Assembly: GCF_023898315.1 (NCBI RefSeq) | Contig: NC_064623.1 | Coordinates: 19,047,140 to 19,111,139 of the forward strand | Source: Schistocerca nitens | Taxonomy: Eukaryota > Arthropoda > Insecta > Orthoptera > Acrididae | DNA: 64,000 nucleotides | Direction: 5' to 3' | Shown: positions 22,118 to 32,100 of the stretch, piece by piece | Numbering within the stretch: the stretch's first letter is position 1 | Layout of the letters: the number at the start of each line of letters is the position of its first letter | Notes under the pieces: model-generated | The model's input: the letters and a program-made list of their open reading frames with translations, nothing else | Databases searched by the model: none | What the model was told of the DNA's origin: nothing | Program-made: the position numbers and the translations under genes

Positions 22118-22303
22118 ATTGGAGGGCAGCGTGGAGGGTAAACATCGTAGAGGGAGACCAAGAGATGAATACACTAAGCAGATTCAGAAGGATGTAGGCT
22201 GCAGTAGGTACTGGGAGATGAAGAAGCTTGCACAGGATAGAGTAGCATGGAGAGCTGCATCAAACCAGTCTCAGGACTGAAGACCACAACAGCAACAACC
22301 TCT
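22118..22303 (+). mobile_element. RTE-like LINE 3' end, sense
   Basis: Encodes the last residues of a LINE endonuclease/RT polyprotein (GGQRGG-type GRPRDEYTKQIQKDV near 22150) and ends CAGTCTCAGGACTGAAGACC followed by an ACAACAGCAACAAC tail. The same text, reversed, is at 32711-33093. Clade assignment by memory of such AAC-tailed elements. Confidence 0.75.
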
Positions 22304-22428
22304 TTTAGTCTACTCACATCTACTCTATGGGTTGTTTTACCACTGTTCTTCTTACTTGGTGGTTTTGGTAATGGTTGTTTCATCTTTATTAGCACAAGAG
22401 AATGGTCTGATCCTATCTTAGCCCCTCT

Positions 22429-23172
22429 TGTTGTGTTGGCAGAAGAGCCTACACCGTGTTACTAGAGGAGGCCGAAATGCACGCGTTTTAGCTCACGCAG
22501 GCTGGCGTGAGGAGGGAAGGACTATACTGACGTGAGGTCTGGAACATGACAAGGAATTAGAATTTAGAAAGCGGACGTAATTAGTTTGATACTTAACTTT
22601 AATCCATTAATGATGAACGTCGCTCTTGGCGGTACATGGTTCACAATATCAATATCAATAGTAAGTGAATATGGCGCCTTGCTAGGTCGTAGCAAATGAC
22701 CTAGATGAGGGGTATGCTAAACTTTCGTCTCTGCAAATGAGAGCGTATGTAGACAGTGAACCATCGCTAGCAGCCCGCATCTCGTGGTCGTGCGGTAGCG
22801 TTCTCGCTTCCCACGCCCGGGTTCCCGGGTTCGATTCCCGGCGGGGTCAAGGATTTTCTCTACCTCGTGATGGCTGGATGTTGTGTGCTGTCCTTAGGTT
22901 AGTTAGGTTTAAGTAGTTCTAAGTTCTAGGGGACTTATGACCACAGCAGTTGAGTCCCATAGTGCTCAGAGCCATTTGAACCATCGCTAGCAAAGTCGGC
23001 TGTACAACTGGGGCGAGTGCTAGGGAGTCTCTCTAGACTAGACCTGCCGTGTGGCGGCGCTCGGTCTGCATTCACTGATAGTGGCGACACGCGGGTCCGA
23101 CGTATACTAACGGACCGCGGCCGATTTAAAGGCTACCACGAAGCAAGTGTGGTGTCTGGCGGTGACACCACA
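22429..23172 (-). repeat. Solo LTR, copy 2, split by a SINE
   Basis: Reversed LTR: plus strand opens TGTTGTGTTGGCAGAAGAGC and closes GTCTGGCGGTGACACCACA. Perfect 5-bp duplication CCTCT (22424-22428, 23173-23177). The LTR is about 520 bp when the SINE 22773-22977 and its 15-bp duplication are removed. Confidence 0.9.
22773..22977 (+). mobile_element. SINE-1g: common SINE-1 body under a Gly-like tRNA head
   Basis: A 205-bp SINE in the solo LTR, flanked by a 15-bp repeat GAACCATCGCTAGCA (22758-22772, 22978-22992); part of this may belong to the SINE end. The body from GCTGTCCTTAGGTTAGTTAG on is that of SINE-1. The head is different: GTGGTCGTGCGGTAGCG, an anticodon-loop-like TTCCCAC (CCC, Gly) and the B box GGTTCGATTCC in a CCCGG stem. 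Confidence 0.85.
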
Positions 23173-23258
23173 CCTCTCACTGCCCTAACATCTGTTAATC
23201 TGTTATAGCCTTTTTATGTTTGTTCTCTATCACAACATGGTCTATTTGGTTTCTCCAG

Positions 23259-23392
23259 AATGAGATTTCCACTCTGCAGCGAAGTGTGCGCTGATACGAA
23301 ACTTCCTGGCAGATTAAAACCGGGACTCAAACTCGGGACCTTTGCCTTTCGCGGGCAAGTGCTCTACCAACTGAGCTATTTAATCCATCCGG
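23259..23392 (-). mobile_element. SINE-4, tRNA-headed, antisense
   Basis: On minus: TAGCTCAGTTGGTAGAGCAC (A-box region), TTGCC-CGCGAAA-GGCAA anticodon-like arm, GAGTTTGAGTCCC (B box), then a body ending GCAGAGTGGAAATCTCATTC. The T-arm is poor and a long body follows, so this is a retroposon and not a tRNA gene. Confidence 0.75.
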
Positions 23393-23516
23393 TTAGGTCC
23401 ATGTTATGTATGTCTTTATGGGGAATGGTGTACTTGCTGTTTCTAACTGTGTCGAAGTTGATAAGCCTTATACAATTATCATTTGATTCAGTGTGAAGGT
23501 TGAACCTGCCTATATA

Positions 23517-24627
23517 CATTATGTGATAAAAAGTATCCGGACACCCCCAAAAACATACGTTTTTCGTATTAGGTGCATTGTACTGCCACCTACTGACAGG
23601 TACTACATATTAGCTACGTCAGTAGTCATTGGACATCGTGAGAGAGTAAAATGGGGAGCTCCACTGAACTCACGGACTTCGAATGCGGTCAGGTGATTGG
23701 GTGTCACTTGCGTCATACCTCTGTACGCGAGATTTACACACTCCTAAACATACCTTGGTCCACTGTTTCCGATGTGATAGTGAAGTGGAAACGTGAAGGG
23801 ACACGTACAGCACAGGCCGATCCGTCTGTTGACTGACAGAGACCGCCGACAGTTGAAGAGGGTCGTAGTGTGTAATAGGCAGACATCTATCCAGACCATC
23901 ACACAGGAATTCCAAACTGTTTCAGGATCCATTGGAAGTACTATGACTGTTAGGCGGAAGGTGAGAAAACTTGGATTTCATGGTCGAGCGGCCGCTCCTA
24001 AGCCACACATCCCGCCGGTAGATGCCAAAACGACGCCTCGCTTGGTGTAAGGAGCGTAAACATTGGACTGTTGAACGGTGGAGAAACGTTGCGTGGAGTG
24101 TCGGATCACGATACACATGTGGCATCCGATGCCCGATGAACGTCATCTAAATGGCTCTGAGCACTATGGGACTCAACTGCTGTGGTTATCAGTCCCCTAG
24201 AACTTAGAACTACTTAAACCTAACTAACCTAAGGACATCACACACATCCATGCCCGAGGCAGGATTCGAACCTGCGACCGTAGCAGTCGCACGGTTCCGG
24301 ACTGCGCGCCTAGAACCGCGAGACCACCGCGGCCGTCTGAACGTCATCTGCCAGCGTGTGTAGTGCCAACAGTAAAATTCGTAGGCAGTGGTGTTATGGC
24401 GTGGTCGTGTTTTTCATGGAGGGACTTGCACCCCTTGTTGTTTTGCGTGGCACTAACACAGCACAGGTCTACATTGATGTTTTAACCATCCTGTTGCATC
24501 CCACCGTTGAAGAGCGATTCGGGGATGGCGATGGCATCTTTCAGCACGATCGAGCACCTGTTCATAATGCACGCCCTCTGGCGGAGTGGTTACACTACAA
24601 TAACATCGCTGTAATGGACTGGCCTGC
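23517..24627 (+). mobile_element. Tc1-like family G relic carrying opposed SINEs
   Basis: Begins after TA with CATTATGTGATAAAAAGTAT and CCGGACACCCCCAAAAACAT, a typical Tc1-type end. The helix-turn-helix is in 23651-23836 (GSSTELTDFECGQVIG, TVSDVIVKWKREG). The first catalytic motif is lost: near 24100 the frame reads AWSVGSRYT in place of a WSDESRYT pattern. The frame 24356-24655 carries the middle (LAPLVVLRGTNTAQVYIDVL) and FQHDRAPVHNARPLAEWL with the second aspartate. The element ends abruptly at AVMDWPA where SINE 24628-24824 starts; the glutamate region and right terminus are missing. Confidence 0.82.
24149..24337 (-). mobile_element. SINE-1, antisense, in family G
   Basis: Exact 12-bp duplication TGAACGTCATCT at 24137-24148 and 24338-24349. 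The B-box complement GGATTCGAACC is intact. Body length 189 bp. Confidence 0.93.
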
Positions 24628-24824
24628 GCCGGCCGCTGTGGCCGAGTGGTTCTAGGCGCTACAGTCTGGAACCGAGCGACCGCTACGGCCGCAGGTTCGA
24701 ATCCTGCCTCGGGCATGGATGTGTGTGATGTCCTTAGGTTAGTTAGGTTTAAGTAGTTCTAAGTTCTAGGGGACTGATGACTTCAGAAGTTAAGTCGCAT
24801 AGTGGTCAGAGCCATTTGAACCAT
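24628..24824 (+). mobile_element. SINE-1, sense, at the 3' limit of family G
   Basis: Full head (GGCCGAGTGGTTCTAGGCGC, GGTTCGAATCC) and 3' end (CAGAGCCATTTGAACCAT). No target duplication was found, and the transposon does not resume after it, so a deletion has probably removed the right flank. Confidence 0.9.
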
Positions 24825-25109
24825 CGTTTTTGCTAGTGTGGAACACATCTGTTCTACTGAAAAAGCGCTCACGTATCTTAATACTTTTTTTTCCTTGTTT
24901 TAGTCCGTACCACCTCTTCGAAAAATACGGAAAGCAAAGAGTTTGGCGTACAAGAGGTTTGTTTCACAGTATCGGAGATGAAGAAGTGCACACAGCTCTT
25001 AAGGAATGCTGTTTAGAGACCATATTTACCAGGCAGTTGCGATACGTTTACCCTTCTCCATTATTTCTGAATGTTTTTGGCATCATCACGGAATCATCTT
25101 ATATAGCAC
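24825..25109 (+). other. Unassigned open frame behind a splice-acceptor-like tract
   Basis: The frame 24830-25390 is open for 186 codons, but its second half is SINE-5. The first part (PYHLFEKYGKQRVWRTRGLF, then GDEEVHTALKECCLETIFTR) is not recognised. It is preceded by CTTTTTTTTCCTTGTTTTAG at about 24885-24903, which resembles a 3' splice site. This could be an exon of an unknown gene or chance. Confidence 0.2.
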
Positions 25110-25480
25110 GTATCTTTCTTTCTTTCTTTTGCTGGTGCCTTGTACCGCGGTTTCGCAGGGTCAGCACGGTTGGGAACGGATTTGGCAGTTCTAGTGTTAG
25201 GGGTGGCCGGATGCCCTTCCTGCCGCCACCCCGTACCCCCCAGGACGGAATAAGTGTACCCCAGCTGTCTGCGTCTAGTTTAAGCCATGGAATAGTGCGA
25301 ACGTGTTCAGATGTCTGCGAGTCGTGTAACTGTGGAGGAATGTGGGGACCAGCCCGGTATTCACCTAGCGGGATGTGGAAAACCGCCTAAAAACCACATC
25401 CCGCCGTCGGTAATCCGTGTCTGACGCGCCTACCGAGTCCAGGAAGCAGCGCATTAGTGCTCTCGGCTAACCTGGCGGGT
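25110..25480 (-). mobile_element. SINE-5-like GC-rich repeat with AAAG tail, antisense
   Basis: On minus a tRNA-like start (GTTAGCCGAGAGCACTAATG) leads into a GC-rich body (CCGGGCTGGTCCCCACATTC, CGGGGTGGCGGCAGGAAGGG) and ends in an A/G-rich AAAGAAAGAAAG tail. The layout suggests a retroposon. The head lacks a clear B box, perhaps by internal deletion. No duplication seen. Confidence 0.55.
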
Positions 25481-25486
25481 CTTATA

Positions 25487-25955
25487 CAGGGTGAGTCACC
25501 TAACGTTACCGCTGGATGTATTTCGTAAACCACATCAAATACTGACGAATCGATTCCACAGACCGAACGTGAGGAGAGGGGCTAGTGTAATTGGTTAATA
25601 CAAACCATAAAAAAATGCACGGAAGTATGTTTTTTAACACAAACCTACGTTTTTTTTTAAATGGAACCCCATTAGTTTTGTTAGCACGTCTGAACATATA
25701 AACAAATACGTAATCAGTGCCGTTTGTTGCATTGTAAAATGTTAATTACATCCGGAGATATTGTAACCTAAAGTTGACGCTTGAGTACCACTCCTCCGCT
25801 GTTCGATCGTGTGTATCGGAGAGCGCCGAATTACGTAGGAATCCAAAGGGAACGGTGATGGACCTTAGGTACAGAAGAGACTGGAACAGCACATTACGTC
25901 CACATGCTAACACCTTTTTATTGGTTGTTTTTCACTGACGCACATGTACTAACTG
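25487..25955. mobile_element. Terminal fragment of a TA-flanked DNA transposon
   Basis: Starts after TA with CAGGGTGAGTCACCTAACGT, the form of the outer end of mariner-like elements. No transposase block and no opposite terminus were found. The right border is a guess. Confidence 0.4.
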
Positions 25956-26117
25956 CAGATGTACCGCTCCATTAGTAAACAAGCAGTGTGATGAATCAGG
26001 ACGTTCAACTAAATTTGTATGTGAAACAGCTACGTACTGCGTCTGATGAGTTGAGTATGTCGTCTACCTGTCCAACAGGAACCGTGATAACAACAAATCA
26101 GCCATTAAAAATGAAGA

Positions 26118-26325
26118 ACCGAGCCAGCTGGCTTAGTGGTAGGACACTGGACTCACATTCGGGAGGACGACGGTTCAATCCCGCGTCCGGCCATCCTGAT
26201 TTAGGTTTTCCGTGATTTCCCTTTCCTTTGAAAGGGCACGGCTGACTTCCTTCCCCATCCTTTCCTAATCCGATGAGATCGATGACCTCGCTGTTTGGTC
26301 TCTTCCCCCAAACAACCAACCAACC
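26118..26325 (+). mobile_element. SINE-2, full length, sense
   Basis: Best SINE-2 copy. Head with A-box-like CTGGCTTAGTGGTAGGACAC and B box CGGTTCAATCCC, body ATCCTGATTTAGGTTTTCCG, and end CAAACAACCAACCAACC. Perfect 11-bp duplication AAAAATGAAGA at 26107-26117 and 26326-26336. Confidence 0.92.
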
Positions 26326-26336
26326 AAAAATGAAGA

Positions 26337-27633
26337 GTAAATACGCCCTATACCGGACTAAATATGTAAGCTTTCTATGTAATTTATCTATATATGAAAT
26401 ACTCACTATTCTTTTTCAAAAATTTTCTCCTTGCTGCTGAGCAGTACTAACTGCATCGCCCTTGTCAATAGTGTCGTGAAACAAAACTTTAATCTTTGTG
26501 AAATGCTGTATTTGAAATAATGGAAATTAATCTAAGTTCCAAAAGAAACAAATTGTGTATACAGTGAAAATTACTTAACTGAAACCCTACAGAAGTCCTT
26601 TATGAACCACAAATTAAAATACTGCTTAACTCGGAAGAAAATAACTGTTTAAAATTGCCTTCACTGTTCACTGTAAATTAATCTGCTAACTCAGCATATC
26701 ACCTGAAAATTCTGACCACGCACTGTTGCTCAAAAAAAAAAAAAAAAAAAAATACGAAGTTAGTACTGCTCTGAAAGAAATTAACTTACTTTTTTCTCAG
26801 CATCTTATTTCGCGACTTGTGTACTGTCGTTCTCGAAAGGAAATTGAAATCAGCAAATGCAGCAGCTAAGAAAAAGTAATCTACCGACTACTAAATTCTT
26901 CTTTACTTGTGACAAACAATCTGCGGTTCTGTGTGTGACGTAAAGTGCAATACACACATGACAAAACATTTAAAACTTTACTAAGAATAATGGAGGAGGG
27001 TTTAAGTTTAAGGAAAAGACATATTTAAAAATTAAACTCTGATTATTGACAGTAAAGGCTGCACAACATAATAACTGTCTCACAATTACGAAATTCACTC
27101 ATTACAAAAATTAAGATATTGCGTTATTTGTGTTATAATGAAAACAAAGAGATCACAATAATACAAATCTTGGATATCATTAGTTATGTAATGGACAAAG
27201 GTTTAGTTCAATTAATAGTGCTGACAAACAAACATCTGATTCTTGCGCTAGTATTGGTTACCTCGAAATATACCTTCAAAAATCTGCTCCATCCATATAC
27301 TCAAGAGAATACATTTACAAACAACTTTTGATCTCAATAAATATCAGATCCCCTTCTCCAAGACGCAATTCCTCGCAACTATGCCTCTAGTAAGAATGCC
27401 CCACCGCTGCACAACAGATATACGAGGAAGCGAACCACAGAAAAACTTCAGCACAGAGTCGAAGGTCTTATCCATTATTCGTGCAGCGCATTCATGCATC
27501 TTTGTCGAAATGGCAGTAAACATATGAAAACATTAAAAACAATGCTCACTGAAAATTTTGACACTGGAGAAAAAACTATTTGTTTTGGTTCTCGCGCAGC
27601 CTACCAGAGTTTCTCGGTGTAGCTTTCATCTTA
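26337..27633. other. 1.3 kb AT-rich DNA, no gene seen
   Basis: Contains an A run at 26731-26751 and a minor open frame at 27119-27331 with no signature. No repeat family recognised. Confidence 0.45.
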
Positions 27634-27635
27634 TA

Positions 27636-29057
27636 CACTCCTGGAAATTGAAATAAGAACACCGTGAATTCATTGTCCCAGGAAGGGGAAACTTTATTGA
27701 CACATTCCTGGGGTCAGATACATCACATGATCACACTGACAGAACCACAGGCACATAGACACAGGCAACAGAGCATGCACAATGTCGGCACTAGTACAGT
27801 GTATATCCACCTTTCGCAGCAATGCAGGCTGCTATTCTCCCATGGAGACGATCGTAGAGATGCTGGATGTAGTCCTGTGGAACGGCTTGCCATGCCATTT
27901 CCACCTGGCGCCTCAGTTGGACCAGCGTTCGTGCTGGACGTGCAGACCGCGTGAGACGACGCTTCATCCAGTCCCAAACATGCTCAATGGGGGACAGATC
28001 CGGAGATCTTGCTGGCCAGGGTAGTTGACTTACACCTTCTAGCGCACGTTGGGTGGCACGGGATACATCCGGACGTGCATTGTCCTGTTGGAACAGCAAG
28101 TTCCCTTGCCGGTCTAGGAATGGTAGAACGATGGGTGCGATGACGGTTTGGATGTACCGTGCACTATTCAGTGTCCCCTCGACGATCACCAGTGGTGTAC
28201 GGCCAGTGTAGGAGATCGCTCCCCACACCATGATGCCGGGTGTTGGCCCTGTGTGCCTCGGTCGTATGCAGTCCTGATTGTGGCGCTCACTTGCACGGCG
28301 CCAAACACGCATACGACCATCATTGGCACCAAGGCAGAAGCGACTCTCATCGCTGAAGACGACACGTCTCCATTCGTCCCTCCATTCACGCCTGTCGCGA
28401 CACCACTGGAGGCGGGCTGCACGATGTTGGGGCGTGAGCGGAAGACATCCTAACGGTGTGCGGGACCGTAGCCCAGCTTCATGGAGACGGTTGCGAATGG
28501 TCCTCGCCGATACCCCAGGAGCAACAGTGTCCCTAATTTGCTGGGAAGTGGCGGTGCGGTCCCCTACGGCACTGCGTAGGCTCCTGCGGTCTTGGCGTGC
28601 ATCCGTGCGTCGCTGCGGTCCGGTCCCAGGTCGACGGGCACGTGCACCTTCCGCCGACCACTGGCGACAACATCGATGTACTGTGGAGACCTCACGCCCC
28701 ACGTGTTGAACAATTCGGCGGTACGTCCACCCGGCCTCCCGCATGCCCACTATACGCCCTCGCTCAAAGTCCGTCAACTGCACATACGGTTCACGTCCAC
28801 GCTGTCGCGGCATGCTACCAGTGTTAAAGACTGCGATGGAGCTCCGTATGCCACGGCAAACTGGCTGACACTGACGGCGGCGGTGCACAAATGCTGCGCA
28901 GCTAGCGCCATTCGACGGCCAACACCGCGGTTCCTGGTGTGTCCGCTGTGCCGTGCGTGTGATCATTGCTTGTACAGCCCTCTCGCAGTGTCCGGAGCAA
29001 GTATGGTGGGTCTGACACACCGGTGTCAATGTGTTCTTTTTTCCATTTCCAGGAGTG
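27636..29057 (-). mobile_element. Tc1-like element, family D, copy 1 (complete)
   Basis: A complete 1,422-bp DNA transposon flanked by TA on both sides. The ends are inverted: CACTCCTGGAAATTGAAATA left and the reverse of CACTCCTGGAAATGGAAAAA right. One intact transposase gene on the minus strand occupies most of the element. Size and termini equal those of copy 2 (50358-51779). Confidence 0.95.
27791..28813 (-). CDS. Tc1-like DDE transposase, family D, copy 1 (340 aa)
   Basis: Excises and reinserts family D elements at TA sites. Start chosen at the MPRQRGREPY methionine (28813), because this gives the normal Tc1 length of 340 residues and all three copies share it; the frame is open for 72 codons upstream. 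Paired-like helix-turn-helix region about 13-115 (TDFERGRIVGMREAGWTYRR; SARTIRNRLHEAGLRSRTP). Catalytic aspartates in VVFSDESRF (Asp155) and FQQDNARP (Asp244), glutamate in SPIEHVW (Glu277). The gap between the last two is 32 residues, two fewer than Tc1. Copy-specific changes: DNARPD where the others have DNARPH, TVIAPIV for TVIEPIV, GCLPL for GRLPL. The His-to-Asp change next to the active site may lower activity. No in-frame stop. Confidence 0.93.
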   Translation of the reverse strand: MPRQRGREPYVQLTDFERGRIVGMREAGWTYRRIVQHVGREVSTVHRCCRQWSAEGARARRPGTGPQRRTDARQDRRSLRSAVGDRTATSQQIRDTVAPGVSARTIRNRLHEAGLRSRTPLGCLPLTPQHRAARLQWCRDRREWRDEWRRVVFSDESRFCLGANDGRMRVWRRASERHNQDCIRPRHTGPTPGIMVWGAISYTGRTPLVIVEGTLNSARYIQTVIAPIVLPFLDRQGNLLFQQDNARPDVSRATQRALEGVSQLPWPARSPDLSPIEHVWDWMKRRLTRSARPARTLVQLRRQVEMAWQAVPQDYIQHLYDRLHGRIAACIAAKGGYTLY

Positions 29058-29059
29058 TA

Positions 29060-29500
29060 GATAGGTTAGGAAACATTGAACCTACCAATACAACTACTCT
29101 TCATTGACCCGCATCGTCATCAAAATGAAGGACATTAACCAGTCACAAAAATTCACTTCCAAACATGATGTGCTCCAGATGAACATTCTCAGAAATTTTT
29201 TCCTCAAGTTAAGGACAATGTGGGAGAAAACGACAGAAAAGTGCAAGTGGCACTCGCACACTGACTGTTCCGTAAAAACTTAATTATACATACATTGGCA
29301 GTTTATCCACTCCGGGAAACAAGGATGTTGACGATCTTCGCATGTTATCAACAATGTTTTTGGCAATATGTCCGTCCCAGGAATTCCAAGACTCGAGAAT
29401 ATTTCTGTTTCAAGTTTGAAGTCGGATAACAAAAGAGAAAAGAAATATTCTTTCGTGTAATATAATAACAGATTAACTATTTAGGTTTTTCTCCGTTACT
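29060..29500. other. Spacer, no gene seen
   Basis: Ordinary AT-rich DNA with no recognised element. Confidence 0.4.
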
Positions 29501-29520
29501 TGTACTGCGAAAGTGTGCAT

Positions 29521-30460
29521 CTCTGTAAGTTTCTTGATTCTAGGTGAACAGCAAGTGTCCTGTAGGTTTTGATGAATATGTTTCCGAGTATAAAAATGAG
29601 TGACATAAATGGCCAGATATTTTGACTGAAATGACTTGGAAGCTTAAAATTTGTACACTGCCAGGGGACTATAGATCTTAGTAAGTGACATAATTTCGAA
29701 TGTGTTACGTCAACCTGGTTCACAGAAAAACGGTCCTAACAGACGCACAGAGAAACAGACGTATAAAAAAATGACAAAGAAAATAGTTTTGCGTTTTATA
29801 TAATTACGGACTAAGAACATTCCGATTGTTTACTTTTACTTCTACTCTGGAGCTTTCCTTCTTGCCAAATTTCATGACTCTCCGTTAACGGGAAGTAGTG
29901 CCCTACAGGTTTTGATGCTTGAGTTTTTGTGTATCGAAATGTGTGACATAAATGGTAGTATATTTCGACTGCATTGACTTCCAAGCTTACAACATGTACG
30001 TCGCCAAGAGACCATAGACCTTAATGTGCGACATAAATCTGAACTTGATAGCCAGCCGGAGTGGTCGAGCGTTTCTAGGCGGTACAGTCTGGAACCTCGA
30101 GGCTGCTACAGTCGCAGGTTCGAATCCTGCCTCGGGCATCGATGTGTGTGATGTCAGTAGGTTAGTTAGGTTTATGTAGCTCTAATTTCTACGGGACTGA
30201 TGACCTCAGAAGTTAAGTCCCATAGCGCTCACAGCCATTTTAACCATTTTTTGAACTTGATACGTGTACTTTGACCTTCGACCTTAGTGTGAGAGACATA
30301 AATTTAAACCCGATACTCCAACCTGTTCAAGAGAAAAAGGGTCGTAAGAGACGGACAGACAATTAGACTAATTTAATAAGAAGAAGGACGGGCGGACAGT
30401 AAAGCGATCCTATAAGTGTTCCGTTTTTACATATTGAGGAATGGAACCCTAAAAAATAGC
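29521..30460 (+). repeat. LINE-3'-UTR-like repeat with a 343-bp internal direct repeat
   Basis: Two diverged units begin at AGGTTTTGATG 29564 and 29907 (spacing 343 bp) and share GTGACATAAATGG, TTCGACTG-type and CAAGCTTA blocks. The region ends GGACAGTAAAGCGATCCTAT, GTGTTCCGTTTTTAC, GGAACCCTAAAAA, an ending I associate with arthropod non-LTR retrotransposon tails. No RT coding remains. A SINE-1 sits inside (30051-30251). Confidence 0.5.
30051..30251 (+). mobile_element. SINE-1, sense
   Basis: Full-length 201-bp copy with B box GGTTCGAATCC and the 3' end CAGCCATTTTAACCATTTT. Exact 11-bp duplication TGAACTTGATA at 30040-30050 and 30252-30262. Confidence 0.93.
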
Positions 30461-30639
30461 TTGAATTCCTAAAAAGTGCATGAGAACAAGAAAAATAATT
30501 ATATTGTGACTTATAGGGTGACAATTATTGAAATAAATCAAATGAAATCGTCATAAACTTCGAACGGTTTGCGTGAGGACGTTCAAACTGCCCAGTTGGT
30601 CGTGGGGCACGATGGGAATTAATATGTGCATGCATGGTC

Positions 30640-31452
30640 TGGTTTAGCGACGAAGCCCACTTTCATTTGGACGGGTTCGCCAGTAAGAAAAATTGGCACA
30701 AAAAAATTGTTCAAATGGCTCTGAGCACTATGGGACTTAACATCTGAGGTAATCAGTCCCCTAGAACTTGGAACTACTTAAACCTACCTAACCTAAGGAC
30801 ATCACACACATCCATGCCCGAGGCAGGATTCGAACCTGCGACCGTAGCGGTCGCGCGGTTCCAGACTGAAGCGCCTAGAACCGCTCGGCCACTCCGGCCG
30901 GCAAAAATTTGGCACATTTGGGGCACTGAGAGTCTGCGTTTCTCGATCAAGAAGTCAGTTCATTATCAACGGGGTGACTGCGTGGTGTGCAGTGTCCAGT
31001 CACGGAATAATCGGTGCGATATTCCTTGATGGCACGGTGACTACTGAACGGCACGTGAAGGTTTTGGAAGATGATTTCATCCCAATTATACAAAGTGACC
31101 TTGATTTCGACGAGGCGTGGTTCATGCAAGACGGAGCAGGAGAGTGTTTGATGTCCTGCACTTTGGGGACCGCATTCTGGCTCTGGGGTACCCAGAGGCT
31201 ACTGGCACAGGCCTGGATTGGCCGCCGTATTCTCCGGATCTAAACACGTGTCACTCCTTTTTGTGGGGCTATATTGAAGACAAGGTGTACAGCAATAACC
31301 CCAAAACCATTGCTGATCTGGAAACAGCCATTCAGGAGGTCATCGACAGCATCGATGTTCCGACACTTCAGCGGGTCATGCAGAATTTCGCTATTCGTTT
31401 GCGCCACATCATCGCCAATGATTGCAGGCATGTCGAACATGACATAACGTAG
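30640..31452 (+). pseudogene. Catalytic part of a DD41D-type transposase (split, inactive)
   Basis: Begins WFSDEAHFHLDGFAS with the first aspartate, interrupted after KKNWH by a SINE. It continues in frames 30974-31243 and 31117-31452: TAWCAVSSHGIIGAIFLDGT, WFMQDGA with the second aspartate, then YSPDLNTCHSFLWGYIEDKV. Elements of this type normally have an aspartate before the FFLWGY block; here it is a histidine (TCHSFLWGY). A one-base shift near 31135 separates the two frames. The C-terminus (FAIRLRHIIANDCRHVEHDI) is complete. The DD41D label is inferred from spacing. Confidence 0.78.
30700..30902 (-). mobile_element. SINE-1, antisense, inside the DD41D-like relic
   Basis: Full-length reversed copy. 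Duplication AAAAATTGGCAC (30688-30699) / AAAAATTTGGCAC (30903-30915). It splits the transposase frame between NWH and the next residues. Confidence 0.9.
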
Positions 31453-31773
31453 ATCTCAACATCTGTAGTGACGTTTACATCATGAATAAAGTTTGTGCAC
31501 GCCGTAGTTTGTAACTAATTTACGTTTTTTTTTTTTTTCATGTAATTCAATGAATGTCACCCTGTATTTGCGGCATAAATTTCCCCAGTATTTCCACTAA
31601 AGCCATAGATTTTTATGTCATCCTATTGCAGTATCGGAGATACTTAATATCGGCAAAAAGACTGTGACTAATAAACATACGGCGGATTGCAACGTAGTCA
31701 AGCGGGGAAAACAACGGGAGACAAAATAATCAGCTGCTCATTCGCAGTGTAACACTCTGCTCGTTGTACGTGG

Positions 31774-31774
<1 letters not shown>

Positions 31775-31811
<37 letters not shown>
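31775..31811 (+). repeat. (CA)n microsatellite
   Basis: An uninterrupted run of about 18 CA units at the edge of the GC-rich island. Confidence 0.95.
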
Positions 31812-31812
<1 letters not shown>

Positions 31813-32100
31813 GCGCCGGCCGAGTGACTTAACCGACGTCAACCGGGCAGCGGGGGCGGCGGAAGCTCTGGCTGATAATTGCGTTGTTTGTTGTCAACAA
31901 CGCCGCCCCTGCGGGATTAGCAGGCCGTTGTTCTCCGCCCCATTGTGTTCGGGACCACTGGCCGGCGCGTTAATGAGAGCCAATACGGTGCGCCCGCCTG
32001 CTCATAATGCACCACCTCGTGCGGGCCGCCATTTCTGTCGTCTCACAGCACAAGCGTTCTTTTCCGTAAGGTGCGCTAGAAACGTAAGGGCAGTTCAGCC
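31812..32100. promoter_or_regulatory. GC-rich island, candidate conserved non-coding element
   Basis: About 290 bp, clearly GC- and CpG-richer than its surroundings and free of any repeat text seen elsewhere in the window. It contains homeodomain-like cores (GATAATTG, GTTAATGAGAG, CATAATGC), a forkhead-like TTGTTTGTTG and the near-palindrome TTGTTGTCAACAA. No ORF of note. A regulatory function is a guess from composition and uniqueness only. Confidence 0.25.

Larger units (their letters stand above)
30516..31564 (+). mobile_element. DD41D-like mariner relic, 5'-deleted, carrying a SINE
   Basis: Inverted ends: AGGGTGACAATTATTGAA (30515 on) and the reverse of AGGGTGACATTCATTGAA at the right, next to TA. 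Without the SINE the element is only about 840 bp, so the N-terminal DNA-binding part is missing. A long T run (31525-31538) lies near the right end. Confidence 0.8.

Noticed and set aside
22773..22850. Gly(CCC)-like tRNA gene
   Set aside because: Acceptor stem mispairs, and the segment runs directly into the SINE-1 body inside a target duplication.
28278..28709. Plus-strand frames over family D copy 1 (and equivalents at 50323-51267 and 61266-62180)
   Set aside because: Antisense shadows of the transposase gene, repeated identically in all three copies.
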